A DNA stretch of 64,000 nucleotides from Methylobacter sp. (GCF_030680395.1 NZ_JAUXVR010000041.1:204368-268367); one strand, 5' to 3'; positions 36,529-46,622 are shown, counted from the first letter of the stretch. Notes: generated from the sequence alone by a model not told the origin. Made by a program: numbers and translations.

Positions 36529-36648
36529 GTTCCCAAGCTGCGGCAACTTGGGAACCAACTCCTACTAAAATCCTTAACTTAATGACAGTGACGCGTTGCG
36601 TGGAAACGCCATAATGGACGCGCTGCATTCCCACGCAGCGCGTGGGAA
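36529..36648. repeat. Pair of REP-like palindromes
   Basis: Hairpin 1: GTTCCCAAG, a 9-base loop, CTTGGGAAC (36529-36555). Hairpin 2: TTCCCACGC, AGC, GCGTGGGAA (36628-36648). The units share the GTTCCCA/TGGGAAC core in opposite orientations, like a BIME. They lie within an operon, between ATPase and permease genes, where they could shape mRNA stability. Confidence 0.75.
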
Positions 36649-36699
36649 CGAGGTAAAACTTCGTGCATTCCTGGTGATCTTTTATATTTTGATGACTCA

Positions 36700-37359
36700 T
36701 CACCCTATCTGTCCATCGACAATGCGGATTTTCCGCCGCGCCCTGTCGCCCAAACTTTGGTCATGGGTAATAATCATCAACGTTACGCCCTGCCGGTTAA
36801 GCCCTTCCAGCAACTCGATAATTTCCTTGCCGGATTTGCTGTCGAGATTGCCGGTCGGCTCGTCCGCCAATAAAATCTCCGGGCGCATGATCATGGCCCT
36901 GGCAATGGCGACACGCTGCAGTTGTCCGCCGGAAAGCTGATCCGGTTTGTGGTCGGCCCGGTCCAGCAGACTGACCGACGCCAGCGCTTCCTGCACCCGT
37001 TGCTTGCGCTCCTTAACCGTCACACCCGCCAGTATCATCGGCATTTCGATGTTTTCAGCCGCCGACAAGCGTGGAATCAGGTGAAAAAACTGGAACACAA
37101 AACCGATATTTTCGCGGCGAATTTTGGCGAGCTGATCATCGTCAAGCTGCGTAACCGGCTGATCGTTTAACAGATACCGGCCTGAGCTTGGCTGGTCAAG
37201 CAAGGCTATGACATTTAGCAAAGTCGATTTGCCGGAACCCGACGGCCCCATCACCGACACATATTCGCCTTTTTCGATGCTGACATTAATGTCATTCAAG
37301 GCATGAACGGTTTGCTCGCCTACCTGAAAATAACGGTGGATATGTTCCAGGCGTATCAT
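36700..37359 (-). CDS. ABC ATPase, LolD/MacB type
   Basis: 219 residues. Walker [14 protein letters not shown]-loop [14 protein letters not shown], signature [14 protein letters not shown], Walker [13 protein letters not shown] and H-loop IITHDQ are all intact. It powers the two MacB-like permeases downstream. Its start overlaps the end of the adaptor gene by 4 bp (ATGA), so adaptor and ATPase are coupled. Confidence 0.95.
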   Translation of the reverse strand: MIRLEHIHRYFQVGEQTVHALNDINVSIEKGEYVSVMGPSGSGKSTLLNVIALLDQPSSGRYLLNDQPVTQLDDDQLAKIRRENIGFVFQFFHLIPRLSAAENIEMPMILAGVTVKERKQRVQEALASVSLLDRADHKPDQLSGGQLQRVAIARAMIMRPEILLADEPTGNLDSKSGKEIIELLEGLNRQGVTLMIITHDQSLGDRARRKIRIVDGQIG

Positions 37360-38555
37360 TTTTGTGCGCGGGCATAAGCGCCTGCCACCACGCCCTCCCG
37401 GCCTACCGACAACACGACTTTGTCGCCGACATTCAGGCCTGACAATACTTCTACGGTGTTCCAGTTGACCAAACCCGGTGTAAAGCTGCGTTCTTCCAGC
37501 AAGCCGTCCGCCCGCATGACCAACACCCGGTTATTTTCCAGCACCGCCTCGGCAGGCACCCGGAGCGCCTGAGGTTTGCTGGTTAACAAGACTTCAATGT
37601 CGGCGCTGTAACCGGGCAGCAAATCTTTAAGGTCTGTCGGGTCGGTTAATTTAACTTCAACTTCGACGGTACGCGCCTGCTTTTCCTTTTCCAGCACATA
37701 GGGGGCAATGCGGCTTACCGTGCCGGAACAGCGTTTATCGGTAAAGGCATCCAGCGACACACAGGCGCTCATGCCGGTTTTGATCTGCGGCGCATCCACT
37801 TCATCAATCGGCGCGGATACATACAAACAGCTGACATCCAGCAAGTCGATAGCGGGCAAAGTCGGAATGCCGGGCGGCGATGGCGTTATAAACTCTCCCA
37901 GCTCGGCATTGATTTCAGCCACGGTGCCGTCGAAAGGCGCGAGAACCAGGGTACGTTCGACAGCGGCCTGAACTGCATCGCGGTTGGCTTGGCTAACGGC
38001 GATGGCCTCAAGAGCGGCGTTGCAGGATGCCCGCTTGGCTCGTGCACCGGTCGCTTTCATATCGACCTGTTCTTCAGAAATAATATGATCGAATTTTTGC
38101 AAACGCAACGCACGGTCCGCCTCGCGTTCGGCGCCTGCGCCAAGCTGACAGGCTTGTTCGGCCGATGCCCGGTTAGCCCTGATTTGAGCATCCTGCAATT
38201 TGACCTGCGCTTTCAGATCCTTATTCCATATCTCCATCAACAACTGGTTTTGTTTAACGGTGTCGCCTTCCTTGACGTGCAACTCGGCAACCTGCCCACC
38301 TGTTGCAGGCGCAAGGTAGGCGCGTCTACAGGCTTTAACCGTACCGACGCGGGTGTTGGATACCGTTGCCCTCACCTCGCCTTGTTCCAAAGTAACTATT
38401 TCAACATCAACAAATTCCGGCTGTTTAGTAAAAAAATAAGCAGCAATAATCAGCCCAATACCGGCGATGATAATAAGCGGTTTTTTACCCGGTGAAATCA
38501 TATTTAGCTGTTCCAAAAAGTCCTGTCCTGTTTTTCCAAATTGTAGCAGGGACAA
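37356..38555 (-). CDS. MacA/HlyD-type periplasmic adaptor
   Basis: 399 residues. A short cytoplasmic start and a membrane helix (LIIIAGIGLIIAAYFF) precede a lipoyl half (APATGGQVAELHVKEGDTVKQNQLLMEI). A coiled-coil hairpin (about 105-205) follows, then the second lipoyl half (TLVLAPFDGTVAEINAELGEFI), a beta-barrel and a membrane-proximal domain. It links the inner-membrane permeases to an outer-membrane exit not encoded nearby. Met19 is an alternative start. It is the first gene of the operon, divergent from the exported protein at 38689. Confidence 0.92.
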   Translation of the reverse strand: MSLLQFGKTGQDFLEQLNMISPGKKPLIIIAGIGLIIAAYFFTKQPEFVDVEIVTLEQGEVRATVSNTRVGTVKACRRAYLAPATGGQVAELHVKEGDTVKQNQLLMEIWNKDLKAQVKLQDAQIRANRASAEQACQLGAGAEREADRALRLQKFDHIISEEQVDMKATGARAKRASCNAALEAIAVSQANRDAVQAAVERTLVLAPFDGTVAEINAELGEFITPSPPGIPTLPAIDLLDVSCLYVSAPIDEVDAPQIKTGMSACVSLDAFTDKRCSGTVSRIAPYVLEKEKQARTVEVEVKLTDPTDLKDLLPGYSADIEVLLTSKPQALRVPAEAVLENNRVLVMRADGLLEERSFTPGLVNWNTVEVLSGLNVGDKVVLSVGREGVVAGAYARAQK

Positions 38556-38688
38556 AATAGTCCCAGTTAACTATAATCAATGTGCCTGTCTGTCAGAATC
38601 AGCCATCAAATCTTCCCAATCTGTATGGCAAAAAATTCCTAATCACACCTACCATAACATTAATGGTTCCCTGTATCGGAGATTCACA

Positions 38689-39477
38689 TTGAAAAAGATT
38701 TTAGCATTGATGTTCATAACGCTGCTTGGCAGCAGCGCTTTTGCCGCAGAAACAATTATTGAAGTCATCCCCTTAAGCAATCGACCGGCTTTCGAGATAG
38801 TGCCGTTGCTTGCGCCATTGCTGGGCAATACTGCCCAACTTATTGATAACGGCTCCAATCTGCTGGTCAAAACTACGCCTGACAAGCTGGCTGAAATCAA
38901 GGACATCGTCAATCAACTCGATGTACGCCAGAGCAATCTGGTTATCACTGTGATTCAGAGCAGGCAGACTACTGCCGATGAACTTAACGCGGCGATCAGA
39001 GCTCGACTGAATGTCCGGGCCAATGCCCCATCAAGATCCAGCGGCAGAATAATCGGCCATTTATATCAGACTCAAGATAAAGACATCGATCAAAACACCC
39101 AGTTCATTCGGACGATGGAAGGCGTCCCTGCTCAGATTAAAGCAGGCAAAGTTTACCCGAGGCAACGTTTTTCAGGCTACGGTTACCCCACGGAAATTGA
39201 ATATTCAGAAGCGACAACTGGTTTTGCGGTAACCCCCCGATTGGCAGGGCAACAAGTCATTCTTAGCATATTGCCCTGGTCGGACAGAATGAACGGACGC
39301 GGACAAATCGAGACCCAGAATGCGCAATCGACACTCAGAGTTAATCTTGGCGAATGGGTAGAACTCGGAGGCGCCGGCAAAACCAGTAATAGCAGTACAA
39401 GCGGTGCGCTTGTTAATATCCGCCAAATAGACAAAAGCCAAATGCATATTTTGATTAAGGTTGACCGGGTGAATTAG
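38689..39477 (+). CDS. Exported protein with secretin N-domain-like fold
   Basis: The track start at 38467 overlaps the adaptor gene. I prefer TTG at 38689, preceded by GGAG at good spacing, giving 262 residues with a clean signal peptide (KKILALMFITLLGSSAFAA). The first half (IEVIPLSNRPAFEIVPLLAPLL, LVKTTPDKLAEIKDIVNQLD) is the NolW/secretin N1-type repeat. The rest resembles the secretin approach region (GFAVTPRLAGQQVILSI, TLRVNLGEWVELGG), but the pore-forming domain is short. It may be a pilotin-like or periplasmic component rather than a full secretin. No secretion operon is adjacent. Confidence 0.78.
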   Translation: MKKILALMFITLLGSSAFAAETIIEVIPLSNRPAFEIVPLLAPLLGNTAQLIDNGSNLLVKTTPDKLAEIKDIVNQLDVRQSNLVITVIQSRQTTADELNAAIRARLNVRANAPSRSSGRIIGHLYQTQDKDIDQNTQFIRTMEGVPAQIKAGKVYPRQRFSGYGYPTEIEYSEATTGFAVTPRLAGQQVILSILPWSDRMNGRGQIETQNAQSTLRVNLGEWVELGGAGKTSNSSTSGALVNIRQIDKSQMHILIKVDRVN

Positions 39478-39756
39478 CCGGATGATCGAAATAAAGAGCC
39501 GGCCCAGCCAGGGCTTTAATTAATCGGCCCGGCGTATCCAACCCCCGTTTAATTTCCGCACAAAAGGCAGCAAGAAATAAAAGGGCATGTCCCTCCCCGT
39601 ACACGGCTAATTTCAACAGTAATTTTCAGAATCCGCACGGTCCCGAATAGATATAACCCCTCGTGAAATGGAAATAAACGCCTAAATCTGGCATTATGTC
39701 GCCTCAATACGCCTTGTATTCCACAAGGTTGAAACAACTCTACATTAAGGAAAGCA

Positions 39757-40098
39757 ATGAATAGTCTCCCCAAATGTCCCGCATGCGGCTCAGAATTCAC
39801 TTACGAAGACGATATGATGTATGTCTGCCCTGAATGCGCACACGAATGGCCAAAAGATGGGACCGCCGAAGATAGCTCCGATGTCCGTATCATTAAGGAT
39901 GCAAACGGCAACGTGCTACAAGACGGAGATACCGTCACCGTAATCAAAGATCTCAAAGTTAAAGGCTCATCATCGGTTGTCAAAGTCGGCACCAAAGTCA
40001 AAATCATCCGCCTGGTCGACGGTGACCATGATATTGATTGCAGAATCGACGGTATTGGTGCAATGAAACTTAAATCAGAGTTTGTTAAAAAGGTCTAA
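39757..40098 (+). CDS. yjdM: YjdM/PhnA-family zinc-ribbon protein
   Basis: 113 residues, the usual length. An N-terminal zinc ribbon ([25 protein letters not shown]) and a C-terminal SH3-like domain with [21 protein letters not shown] and [25 protein letters not shown] match YjdM closely. The family was named for alkylphosphonate use but its biochemical role is unclear. It stands alone, with AGGAAAG before the ATG. Confidence 0.95.
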   Translation: MNSLPKCPACGSEFTYEDDMMYVCPECAHEWPKDGTAEDSSDVRIIKDANGNVLQDGDTVTVIKDLKVKGSSSVVKVGTKVKIIRLVDGDHDIDCRIDGIGAMKLKSEFVKKV

Positions 40099-40144
40099 TA
40101 CGGGCATGGTGATAAGCTCGAGCCCATTCAGGAATCGATGAAGA

Positions 40145-40339
40145 GTGAATGCTTTGTATTACCCGAAAGCTCCGGTTTTTATAATGTGTTTGAGTGTCGT
40201 CACGAGCCCGGCACTGGCGGACGTGTTGACTAAGCACGGCATCAACGGCAACAAGTTACGCGACACCGGAAAGTCCGTATTTCAGCACATCAGCCTGGTG
40301 CCCAAGAACCTGTTTTCTTTGAACAAGTTTAATCTATAG
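40145..40339 (+). CDS. Short exported-looking ORF, doubtful
   Basis: 64 residues from a GTG. A signal-peptide-like start (APVFIMCLSVVTSPALA) is followed by 38 residues without a known domain. It ends just before a strong hairpin. It may be a remnant of a longer exported protein. Confidence 0.25.
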   Translation: MNALYYPKAPVFIMCLSVVTSPALADVLTKHGINGNKLRDTGKSVFQHISLVPKNLFSLNKFNL

Positions 40340-40374
40340 CAGTCAAAATCCGTTGTTTTCCGATTTTTCCGGTT

Positions 40375-40395
40375 AGGGGGTTCATAAAACCCCCT
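40375..40395. terminator. Hairpin between convergent genes
   Basis: AGGGGGTT and AACCCCCT form a perfect 8-bp stem around CATAA. It lies between the plus-strand genes and the moeA stop, so it could act as a bidirectional terminator, although the T-run is weak. Confidence 0.5.
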
Positions 40396-40434
40396 ACCTC
40401 GTCACTGTCCTTAAGCTTGTTGTGGGGCAACCCG

Positions 40435-41679
40435 CTATACAAACAAACTAAACGGTTCAACGGTTACTTTGTCACCTGCCTGCACGCCGTTACACTCTTC
40501 CGGCAAAACGATATAGCACCCGCTCTGACTCATGGAACTGAGGATATGCGAGCCTTGCTGACCCGCTGAGGCGACAAAAAACTCGCCGCGTTGATCTTGA
40601 CTGAGGATGCCGCGCTGATATTCCTGCCGTCCGGGAGCTTTTTTTAATACCGAGGTGCACGTCGCTGTAAATCTTAACGGTTTGGATAGCGGCGCGCCGG
40701 AAAGTTGCCTGAGTGCGGGCGCTACAATCTGGTGAAAGGTTACGACAACGGCAACCGGATTGCCGGGCAACCCGAAAAAGTAACACTGCCCTATTTTTCC
40801 GAAGGCCAGCGGTTTGCCGGGTTTTATCGCAATTTTCCAGAAATTGACTTCTCCGCAGCTTTGCAGGATTTCTTTGACATAATCGGCTTCACCGACTGAA
40901 GCCCCGCCGGTGGTTATGATGACATCATAGTTAAGGGAAGCTTCAATAAAGCTATTTTCAAGCAACTGTTTATTGTCGGGAATGACCCCCAGATCAACAA
41001 CGCTGTAGCCGGGGTCTGCCAATAATCCGCCTAACATAGTGCGATTGCTGTCGTATATTTTTCCAGGCTGAAGCGGCAGGCCCAATGCGGTCAGCTCGTC
41101 GCCGGTAGAAAAATGAGCGATTTTTAACTGTCGTTTAACAATCACCTCATCAATACCGGCAGAGGCCAGTAAACCCAGATCAACCGCTGTCAACTTTTTA
41201 GGCTCGGCTATTAAACAGGCGCCTTGTTTTACGTCTTCACCGATTTGCCTGATATTTTGCTGCGCTCGTGTGTCGGCCGGAAAATGTATGGTTTGTCCCT
41301 GAACCTGCACATGTTCCTGCATGATGACTGAATCGGCTTGCTCCGGCACGACAGCGCCGGTAAAAATCCTGACGCATTGGCCCGGTTGCAACTGCCCCTC
41401 AAACGGCCGCCCGGCCCAGGAAGTTCCTGTCACAACCAGCATAAACGCTTGCCCGCCAGCCATGTCCCGACTTGCAAAAGCATAGCCATCCATAGCCGCA
41501 TTCCGGTCATGAGGGATATTGATCGGCGAATAAACCGCTTCTGCCAGTACCCGTCCCAAGGCGTTTTTTAACGATGCTTTTACTGTGCTGTTTACGGGAT
41601 TTACAGCGGCTTTGATCCTGTCCAGCGCATCGTCAATAGACAATAACGACCTGGATTCCGGGCTGCATGCGTCAATCAT
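40435..41679 (-). CDS. moeA: Molybdopterin molybdenumtransferase
   Basis: 414 residues, full length. MoeA blocks are present: INIPHDRNAAMDGYAF, VRIFTGAVVPEQADSVIMQE, the central MPT-binding domain with TGDEL, YDSNRTML and TTGGASVGEADYVKE, and GLPGNPVAVVVTF. It inserts molybdate into adenylated molybdopterin to form Moco. Its start overlaps the end of mobB by 8 bp. Confidence 0.96.
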   Translation of the reverse strand: MIDACSPESRSLLSIDDALDRIKAAVNPVNSTVKASLKNALGRVLAEAVYSPINIPHDRNAAMDGYAFASRDMAGGQAFMLVVTGTSWAGRPFEGQLQPGQCVRIFTGAVVPEQADSVIMQEHVQVQGQTIHFPADTRAQQNIRQIGEDVKQGACLIAEPKKLTAVDLGLLASAGIDEVIVKRQLKIAHFSTGDELTALGLPLQPGKIYDSNRTMLGGLLADPGYSVVDLGVIPDNKQLLENSFIEASLNYDVIITTGGASVGEADYVKEILQSCGEVNFWKIAIKPGKPLAFGKIGQCYFFGLPGNPVAVVVTFHQIVAPALRQLSGAPLSKPLRFTATCTSVLKKAPGRQEYQRGILSQDQRGEFFVASAGQQGSHILSSMSQSGCYIVLPEECNGVQAGDKVTVEPFSLFV

Positions 41680-42208
41680 GGCTGGTCATAACATGGTTTT
41701 GGATAAAGGCGGCAATCATTTCAGGCCGGTTAAGTTCCAGTTGCATCAAATAGTCTGGCGTTTCCAGCGCTGCATCCGTAGCTATCGCGATGATGTCCGG
41801 GTCGTTTGGGTAAAGCAAGGTTTTTTCAAGCGAGGGTCGATGCAATTCAATTTTAGGAAACTGTTCCGCCCTAAAGCCTTCAACCAGGATTAGATCCAGT
41901 TCAGCTTGATCGAATTGCTTCAACTGATCAGCCAAGCGGGGTTCTTTTTCCGGGGTGAATTCGGTAATAATCGCGCGGCGATATCGGGATACCAGCATGA
42001 CAGACGTGGCACCGGCCTTCCTTAAGCGAAAACTGTCTTTTCCCGGCTGATCAATTTCAAAATCATGATGACTATGCTTGATCAGGCCTATACGCAAACC
42101 GTTTTGTTTTAAAATCGGGATCAATTCAGTCAGTAACGTGGTTTTGCCGGTTCCGCTTGCGGCAACAAAACCTAAAACCGGAATTTGTGCATTCTGCATA
42201 TCAACCAA
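41672..42208 (-). CDS. mobB: Molybdopterin-guanine dinucleotide biosynthesis protein MobB
   Basis: 178 residues. P-loop VAASGTGKTTLLTELIPIL, then GLIKHSHHDFEIDQPGKDSFRLRKAGA and LILVEGFRAEQFPKIELHR, all typical of MobB. It is a GTP-binding partner in bis-MGD cofactor synthesis. It is cotranscribed with moeA, suggesting molybdoenzymes elsewhere in the genome. Confidence 0.95.
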   Translation of the reverse strand: MVDMQNAQIPVLGFVAASGTGKTTLLTELIPILKQNGLRIGLIKHSHHDFEIDQPGKDSFRLRKAGATSVMLVSRYRRAIITEFTPEKEPRLADQLKQFDQAELDLILVEGFRAEQFPKIELHRPSLEKTLLYPNDPDIIAIATDAALETPDYLMQLELNRPEMIAAFIQNHVMTSHD

Positions 42209-42410
42209 ATTGTTAGATTGTTATCATAAGATGTCATATTCTAAGGTATTATTTATCCAAATACCATGCCTACATGGATGCAGACATGGGGCGTAAGCTT
42301 TGCATACATGGCCGCTACCGAGAAGTGAAAACCTTATCTATATTAGGTATAAGTGAGGAACGGAAGTCTTGAGAACGACCTTAAGCAGATCATTAATTCA
42401 GGAGTAAACC

Positions 42411-42905
42411 TTGATTCGAATTTTTCTGATTTTGTTATTTATCATCATCGCATTTTTTTGGATGCGTGCGTTTTTAAAAACCTCACCCGTCATACCAGCT
42501 CGTTATATCAAACTGTTGTTTCTATTTGTTACAGGGCTGATCCTGTTTTATTTGGGCGCAACCGGACGCTTGAGCTGGTTTTTTGCGCTGGCAGGCGTGA
42601 TTGTCGCCTTTATACTCCGCTTAATGCCGGTATTGTTACGTTATGCACCCTATTTACACCGACTATGGTCCGACTTCAATTCTGCAAAACAAAACACGTC
42701 ACAGCGGCAAAATAAAACCGGCACTAAAGGCAATATGTCTATTGAAGAGGCTTATGAAGTATTAGGGTTGAAGATAGGGGCATCGGAATCTGAAATTATT
42801 GCTGCTCATCGCAAATTGATGCAAAAAATGCACCCCGATCGTGGCGGATCGGATTATTTGGCCGCAAAAATAAATCTGGCTAAAAAGATTTTGTTAAAAA
42901 AATAA
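42411..42905 (+). CDS. Membrane J-domain protein
   Basis: 164 residues from a TTG with GGAG six bases before it. Three hydrophobic stretches fill the first 85 residues (LILLFIIIAFFW, LLFLFVTGLILFYLG, WFFALAGVIVAFILRL). A C-terminal J domain follows (MSIEEAYEVLGLKIGASESEI, HRKLMQKMHPDRGGSDYLA) with the HPD motif that stimulates Hsp70. The TIM14-like layout suggests a membrane-tethered DnaK partner. It lies just upstream of nlpD. Confidence 0.88.
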   Translation: MIRIFLILLFIIIAFFWMRAFLKTSPVIPARYIKLLFLFVTGLILFYLGATGRLSWFFALAGVIVAFILRLMPVLLRYAPYLHRLWSDFNSAKQNTSQRQNKTGTKGNMSIEEAYEVLGLKIGASESEIIAAHRKLMQKMHPDRGGSDYLAAKINLAKKILLKK

Positions 42906-42911
42906 CCCGCT

Positions 42912-43799
42912 ATGACATCCGCTACTCCAAAGCTAATTTTCCTTGTAATACTGTCGGCTTTATTGCATGGCTGTACTTCTGTCAGTCCAAACTATGCCCC
43001 TGTCAGCACAAATTACCCTGATACGTCTAAATACGAGACAAAATATTATCAGGTAAAAAAAGGCGATACCTTGTCCGCAATAAGCTTGATTTATGATTTG
43101 GATTATCGGCAATTAGCTCTATGGAACCGGATTGCGCCACCTTATACGATAGAAATAGGTCAAAAAATAAGGCTCTCCGACCCGAATCCGGAAAACACCC
43201 CCATGCATGATCGCATGGATGCGGGAGTACAAAAAAAAGCAAAACAGAACATCGCAACGGCAACAAATAGAATCAGCTCACAGAAAAAAACCGCTATTTC
43301 ATTAGATACTAAATCCAATCTGACTTACAAACCGCTCTATAACAGCCAACCTTTTAATAAAATCGCTGTAAAAAACGGAAGCAGTCCACAAAAAAAATCA
43401 ATTATTTCAATTGATAATGGAAACATGTTAAAGTTAAACTTTCAATGGCCGATAAAGGGAAAAGTTTTAAAATATTTTTCTCAAGCCGGTAACAAGGGCA
43501 TTGATATAGCCGGCAAAATGGGACAGGACGTCAGTGCGGCTGAAGCGGGTAAAGTTGTATATAGCGGGCAAGGCCTGATTGGCTACGGTAATTTGCTTAT
43601 TATCAAGCACAACGATTTGTATTTAAGCGCTTATGCAAATAATAGCCGGCTACTCGTTGCAGAAGGCTATACCGTAGAAAAAGGCGAGGTTATTGCAAAA
43701 GTTGGGCGGGCAGGATCAAACAAAACATCACTGCATTTTGAAATAAGAAAAAACGGAAAACCGGTAAACCCAGTTAACTTTTTACCGGAAAATAATTAA
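42912..43799 (+). CDS. nlpD: NlpD-type lipoprotein, LysM plus M23 domain
   Basis: 295 residues. The lipobox LLHGC gives Cys21. LysM at about 45-90 reads [29 protein letters not shown] low-complexity linker precedes the LytM/M23 domain at about 180-292 ([46 protein letters not shown]). The M23 metal ligands look incomplete: HxxxD appears as NKGID, as in E. coli NlpD. That fits a non-enzymatic activator of amidases at the septum. The linker holds MHDRMDAG, which resembles the repeat found in rpoS. It is directly upstream of rpoS, as in many gammaproteobacteria. Confidence 0.93.
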   Translation: MTSATPKLIFLVILSALLHGCTSVSPNYAPVSTNYPDTSKYETKYYQVKKGDTLSAISLIYDLDYRQLALWNRIAPPYTIEIGQKIRLSDPNPENTPMHDRMDAGVQKKAKQNIATATNRISSQKKTAISLDTKSNLTYKPLYNSQPFNKIAVKNGSSPQKKSIISIDNGNMLKLNFQWPIKGKVLKYFSQAGNKGIDIAGKMGQDVSAAEAGKVVYSGQGLIGYGNLLIIKHNDLYLSAYANNSRLLVAEGYTVEKGEVIAKVGRAGSNKTSLHFEIRKNGKPVNPVNFLPENN

Positions 43800-43836
43800 A
43801 CCATTTCGACTTAAGTCGAACAATGTAGAGGTTATC

Positions 43837-44916
43837 ATGAAAGCAGAATTGGTTGAGCTATTAGACGATGATGTTTGTGTATTATTTGATGACGATTTGT
43901 CTTTCGACGATGAACTCCAGACAAATTCCGCTATCGGTGAAGCATTCGACTGCATGGATGCAGGAGGTACGACCACATGGATGGGGGAGGTAGAATCGCG
44001 TCTGGAACGGCGGTCGAGAGCAATGCATGAAACAATTACCGAGGATATTGATGAGATAATTACTGTTGAATCGCGGGAAGATAAGAGCATGGATGCGACC
44101 CGGGTTTATTTAAATGAACTGGCTCGTTCACAATTACTGACCGCCGATCAGGAAAAAATCTACGGCTCCAGAGCCTTACTCGGCGATGAGGCTGCCCGCA
44201 AGATCATGATCGAAAGTAATTTACGCCTGGTCGTTAAAATTTCCCGTCGTTACCTGAATAGAGGCTTGCCGTTACTGGATTTGATTGAGGAAGGTAATCT
44301 TGGCTTGATGCGCGCAGTTGAAAAATTCGATCCTGAAAGAGGTTTTAGATTTTCAACCTATGCAACCTGGTGGATCAGGCAAACTATTGAGCGAGCCATC
44401 ATGAATCAGACGCGAACCATTCGTTTGCCGATTCATATTGTTAAAGAAATGAATACTTATCTTAAAGCCCAACGCCATTTGTCACAATTACTCGATCATG
44501 AACCCAATGCCGAAGATATCGCAGTGCATCTGGATATACCGGTCAATAAAGTTGAAAAAATGCTCAAACTCAATGAGCGGGTTACCTCCATCGATATTCC
44601 GGGCGGCAAGGATTTTGACAAACCTTTAGTTGAGTCAATTTCTGATGGCGAGAGCTTATCGCCCGCCGAAAAAATACAAGAAGACGGCATTAAGCACAAT
44701 ATTGCCAAATGGGTATTTCAGCTTCCCGAGAAACAACGCGAAGTTATTTGCCGTCGCTATGGACTTTGCGGTTATGAAGGTTCAACTCTTGAGCAAGTTG
44801 CTCAAGAGTTGGGCGTAACCAGGGAACGTGTCAGACAGATTCAAATGGATGCCTTAAAAAGAATGAAAGAAATTCTGGAATTTAACGGCTATTCTTTTGA
44901 AGCAATTTTTAATTGA
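43837..44916 (+). CDS. rpoS: Stationary-phase sigma factor RpoS
   Basis: 359 residues; E. coli RpoS has 330. Regions are complete: 1.2 ([18 protein letters not shown]), 2.1-2.4 ([60 protein letters not shown]), 3 and 4.2 ([21 protein letters not shown]). The acidic N-terminus carries an extra segment at residues about 37-65 ([12 protein letters not shown]...RSRAMHET). This is also present near the start of the GGDEF-EAL gene at 49354. It lies in the variable region 1.1 and should not break the RNA polymerase interface. AGAGG precedes the ATG. It follows nlpD, where rpoS promoters often lie. Confidence 0.96.
   Translation: MKAELVELLDDDVCVLFDDDLSFDDELQTNSAIGEAFDCMDAGGTTTWMGEVESRLERRSRAMHETITEDIDEIITVESREDKSMDATRVYLNELARSQLLTADQEKIYGSRALLGDEAARKIMIESNLRLVVKISRRYLNRGLPLLDLIEEGNLGLMRAVEKFDPERGFRFSTYATWWIRQTIERAIMNQTRTIRLPIHIVKEMNTYLKAQRHLSQLLDHEPNAEDIAVHLDIPVNKVEKMLKLNERVTSIDIPGGKDFDKPLVESISDGESLSPAEKIQEDGIKHNIAKWVFQLPEKQREVICRRYGLCGYEGSTLEQVAQELGVTRERVRQIQMDALKRMKEILEFNGYSFEAIFN
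43947..44030 (+). repeat. Coding-compatible repeat, copy in rpoS
   Basis: 84 bp aligns without gaps to 49371-49454 at 65 of 84 positions (77%), with the first 24 bases identical. Both copies are read in the same frame, starting D-C-M-D-A-G-G-T-T. It begins with a TGCATGGATGCA near-palindrome. Confidence 0.8.
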
Positions 44917-44966
44917 TGATAAATAAGGCTCAAGGTGAAAGGCGAATAATTCCTTAAACCTTGAAC

Positions 44967-45827
44967 CTAAAATGCATTTTGCAGCGGCCAGTCCCTGTAA
45001 TTAAAAACCTGTCCTTGTTCCCGAACTGTACCGCAAGCGCTGAGCGATACTTCGGCAATAACCCATTGCACTGCATTGAGCTTGCCATCCGCTAGAATGC
45101 CGTTATCAGGAAAACCACGATCCACAGGCGTATAGATGGCCGCCGCACCGATATTGACATCCACGGCTTCAGACCACGGCGCATTGCCTACCAGAGTAGA
45201 CTGAACGACATAACACTGGTTTTCCAGGGCTCTTGCCTGACAACCTATTTTAACGCGATGGTATCCGGCCAAGGTATCAGTGCAACTGGGCACTAAAATC
45301 AGATTCGCTCCGGCCTCGACCTGCTTTCTTGCCAACATCGGAAATTCACTGTCATAGCAAACGTTGATAGCGATTTTCCCGTAATCGGTATTAAAACACC
45401 TCAATTCCTCACCGCTTTGAATCAGCCATTGCTCATTTTCAAAACGGGTCATCATCAGTTTATCCTGATAATCAATTTGACCATCCGGCATAAAAAGGTA
45501 AGCCCGATTTCGATAAGCGCCGGAATCTGTTTTTACCGGAAACGTACCCGATTGAATGATGCACCGGTATTTTTTAGCCAAGCTCAGGAACAAGTCCAGA
45601 TAATCGTCATGCAATGACTGCATGGCGGCCAGCTGCTTGCTTAAGGATGAATAAATAGATTCGCCGAACAGCGAGGCCAGCTCCATACTGGCATACTCGG
45701 GGAAAAGCAGAATTTTCGCATCCTGTTCAGCCGCTTCAATAACCCAGCGTTCAACTTTACTTCGATACTGTTGCCAGTTTCCCAGAAAACTGATGTCGTA
45801 TTGGGCGGTTGCAATTTTAACGTTCAT
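44967..45827 (-). CDS. Carbon-nitrogen hydrolase (nitrilase superfamily)
   Basis: 286 residues with the Glu-Lys-Cys triad: Glu in LLFPEYASME, Lys in YQDKLMMTRFE and Cys in INVCYDSEFP. The substrate is probably an amide of a small metabolite, but the subclass is not clear. It overlaps the GNAT gene by 11 bp. In some bacteria a GNAT domain and a nitrilase domain are fused in one protein (for example B. subtilis YhcX), so the two may act in the same pathway. Confidence 0.92.
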   Translation of the reverse strand: MNVKIATAQYDISFLGNWQQYRSKVERWVIEAAEQDAKILLFPEYASMELASLFGESIYSSLSKQLAAMQSLHDDYLDLFLSLAKKYRCIIQSGTFPVKTDSGAYRNRAYLFMPDGQIDYQDKLMMTRFENEQWLIQSGEELRCFNTDYGKIAINVCYDSEFPMLARKQVEAGANLILVPSCTDTLAGYHRVKIGCQARALENQCYVVQSTLVGNAPWSEAVDVNIGAAAIYTPVDRGFPDNGILADGKLNAVQWVIAEVSLSACGTVREQGQVFNYRDWPLQNAF

Positions 45828-46416
45828 GTTTCAACCAGAAAGTCATAGGCTTAGGCGTTTCATTAACATCATCCAGATCTTTCCAGATATAGGTTGTGTT
45901 AAGCTCAGGATGTTTGACGTAGCCGCGCTTGTTCCAGAATTGATCCAGTGCCATATAGTCGGCTGGTCGCCTGGGATGATCCGCAGGCCGTTCTACACAA
46001 CAAAAACAAATGGTTTTAAAGCCCCCCAAGTCCTCGGCATGAGCCTCTCTTTGTTCAAAAAACCGAACGCCGATACCCAAGCCGCGATAGTTCTTGTTGA
46101 GCACCGATTCGCTGCAATAAAAAACTTCATCGAGATTATACCCATTATCAAGAAACGGCTTTTTTAGCTCATCGGTTTCATATTTCATCGGGATTGCTGT
46201 CGATGCCCCGACCACTTTATCGCCATCAAAAGCGATTACAATAACGCTTTCGGGGCAATCGATATAAGTTTGTAAATATTTTTTCTCATAATCGATATCC
46301 CCGTCGTATAAATACGGAAAATCGCGAAACACTTCAATTCTAAGCCGGGCGAGTTCAGGGATAAATTGTTCGAGAGCGTGGCCGCTCCATCTTTCAATAC
46401 GAATATCTTTAGCCAT
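45817..46416 (-). CDS. GNAT-family N-acetyltransferase
   Basis: 199 residues. The acetyl-CoA binding block is VLNKNYRGLGIGVRFFEQREAHA, with strands VIVIAFDGDKVVGASTAIPM before it. It would acetylate an unknown amine in the cytosol. It is the upstream partner of the nitrilase-like gene, with overlapping ends, so translation is coupled. Confidence 0.9.
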   Translation of the reverse strand: MAKDIRIERWSGHALEQFIPELARLRIEVFRDFPYLYDGDIDYEKKYLQTYIDCPESVIVIAFDGDKVVGASTAIPMKYETDELKKPFLDNGYNLDEVFYCSESVLNKNYRGLGIGVRFFEQREAHAEDLGGFKTICFCCVERPADHPRRPADYMALDQFWNKRGYVKHPELNTTYIWKDLDDVNETPKPMTFWLKHER

Positions 46417-46622
46417 AAAGTTATATAAGAAAAAAGATGCGCATTTTAGCTGAACGCTGATAATTTGCGTAGATCACGCTGTAAAAAAACCGGTATTGTT
46501 CAATTCTGCGCCAAGAGCGGCCCATATTAAAAAAATGGTAATTATGAGATGATGTGACAACGATTTACTCGGCGTGTTTCATAACGCCTTTCTTCAAATT
46601 TTTTTGTGTTATTGATTTATTT

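Noticed and set aside
38467-38688. N-terminal extension of the secretin-like protein
   Set aside because: It overlaps the divergent adaptor gene and hides a good signal peptide that starts at the TTG at 38689.
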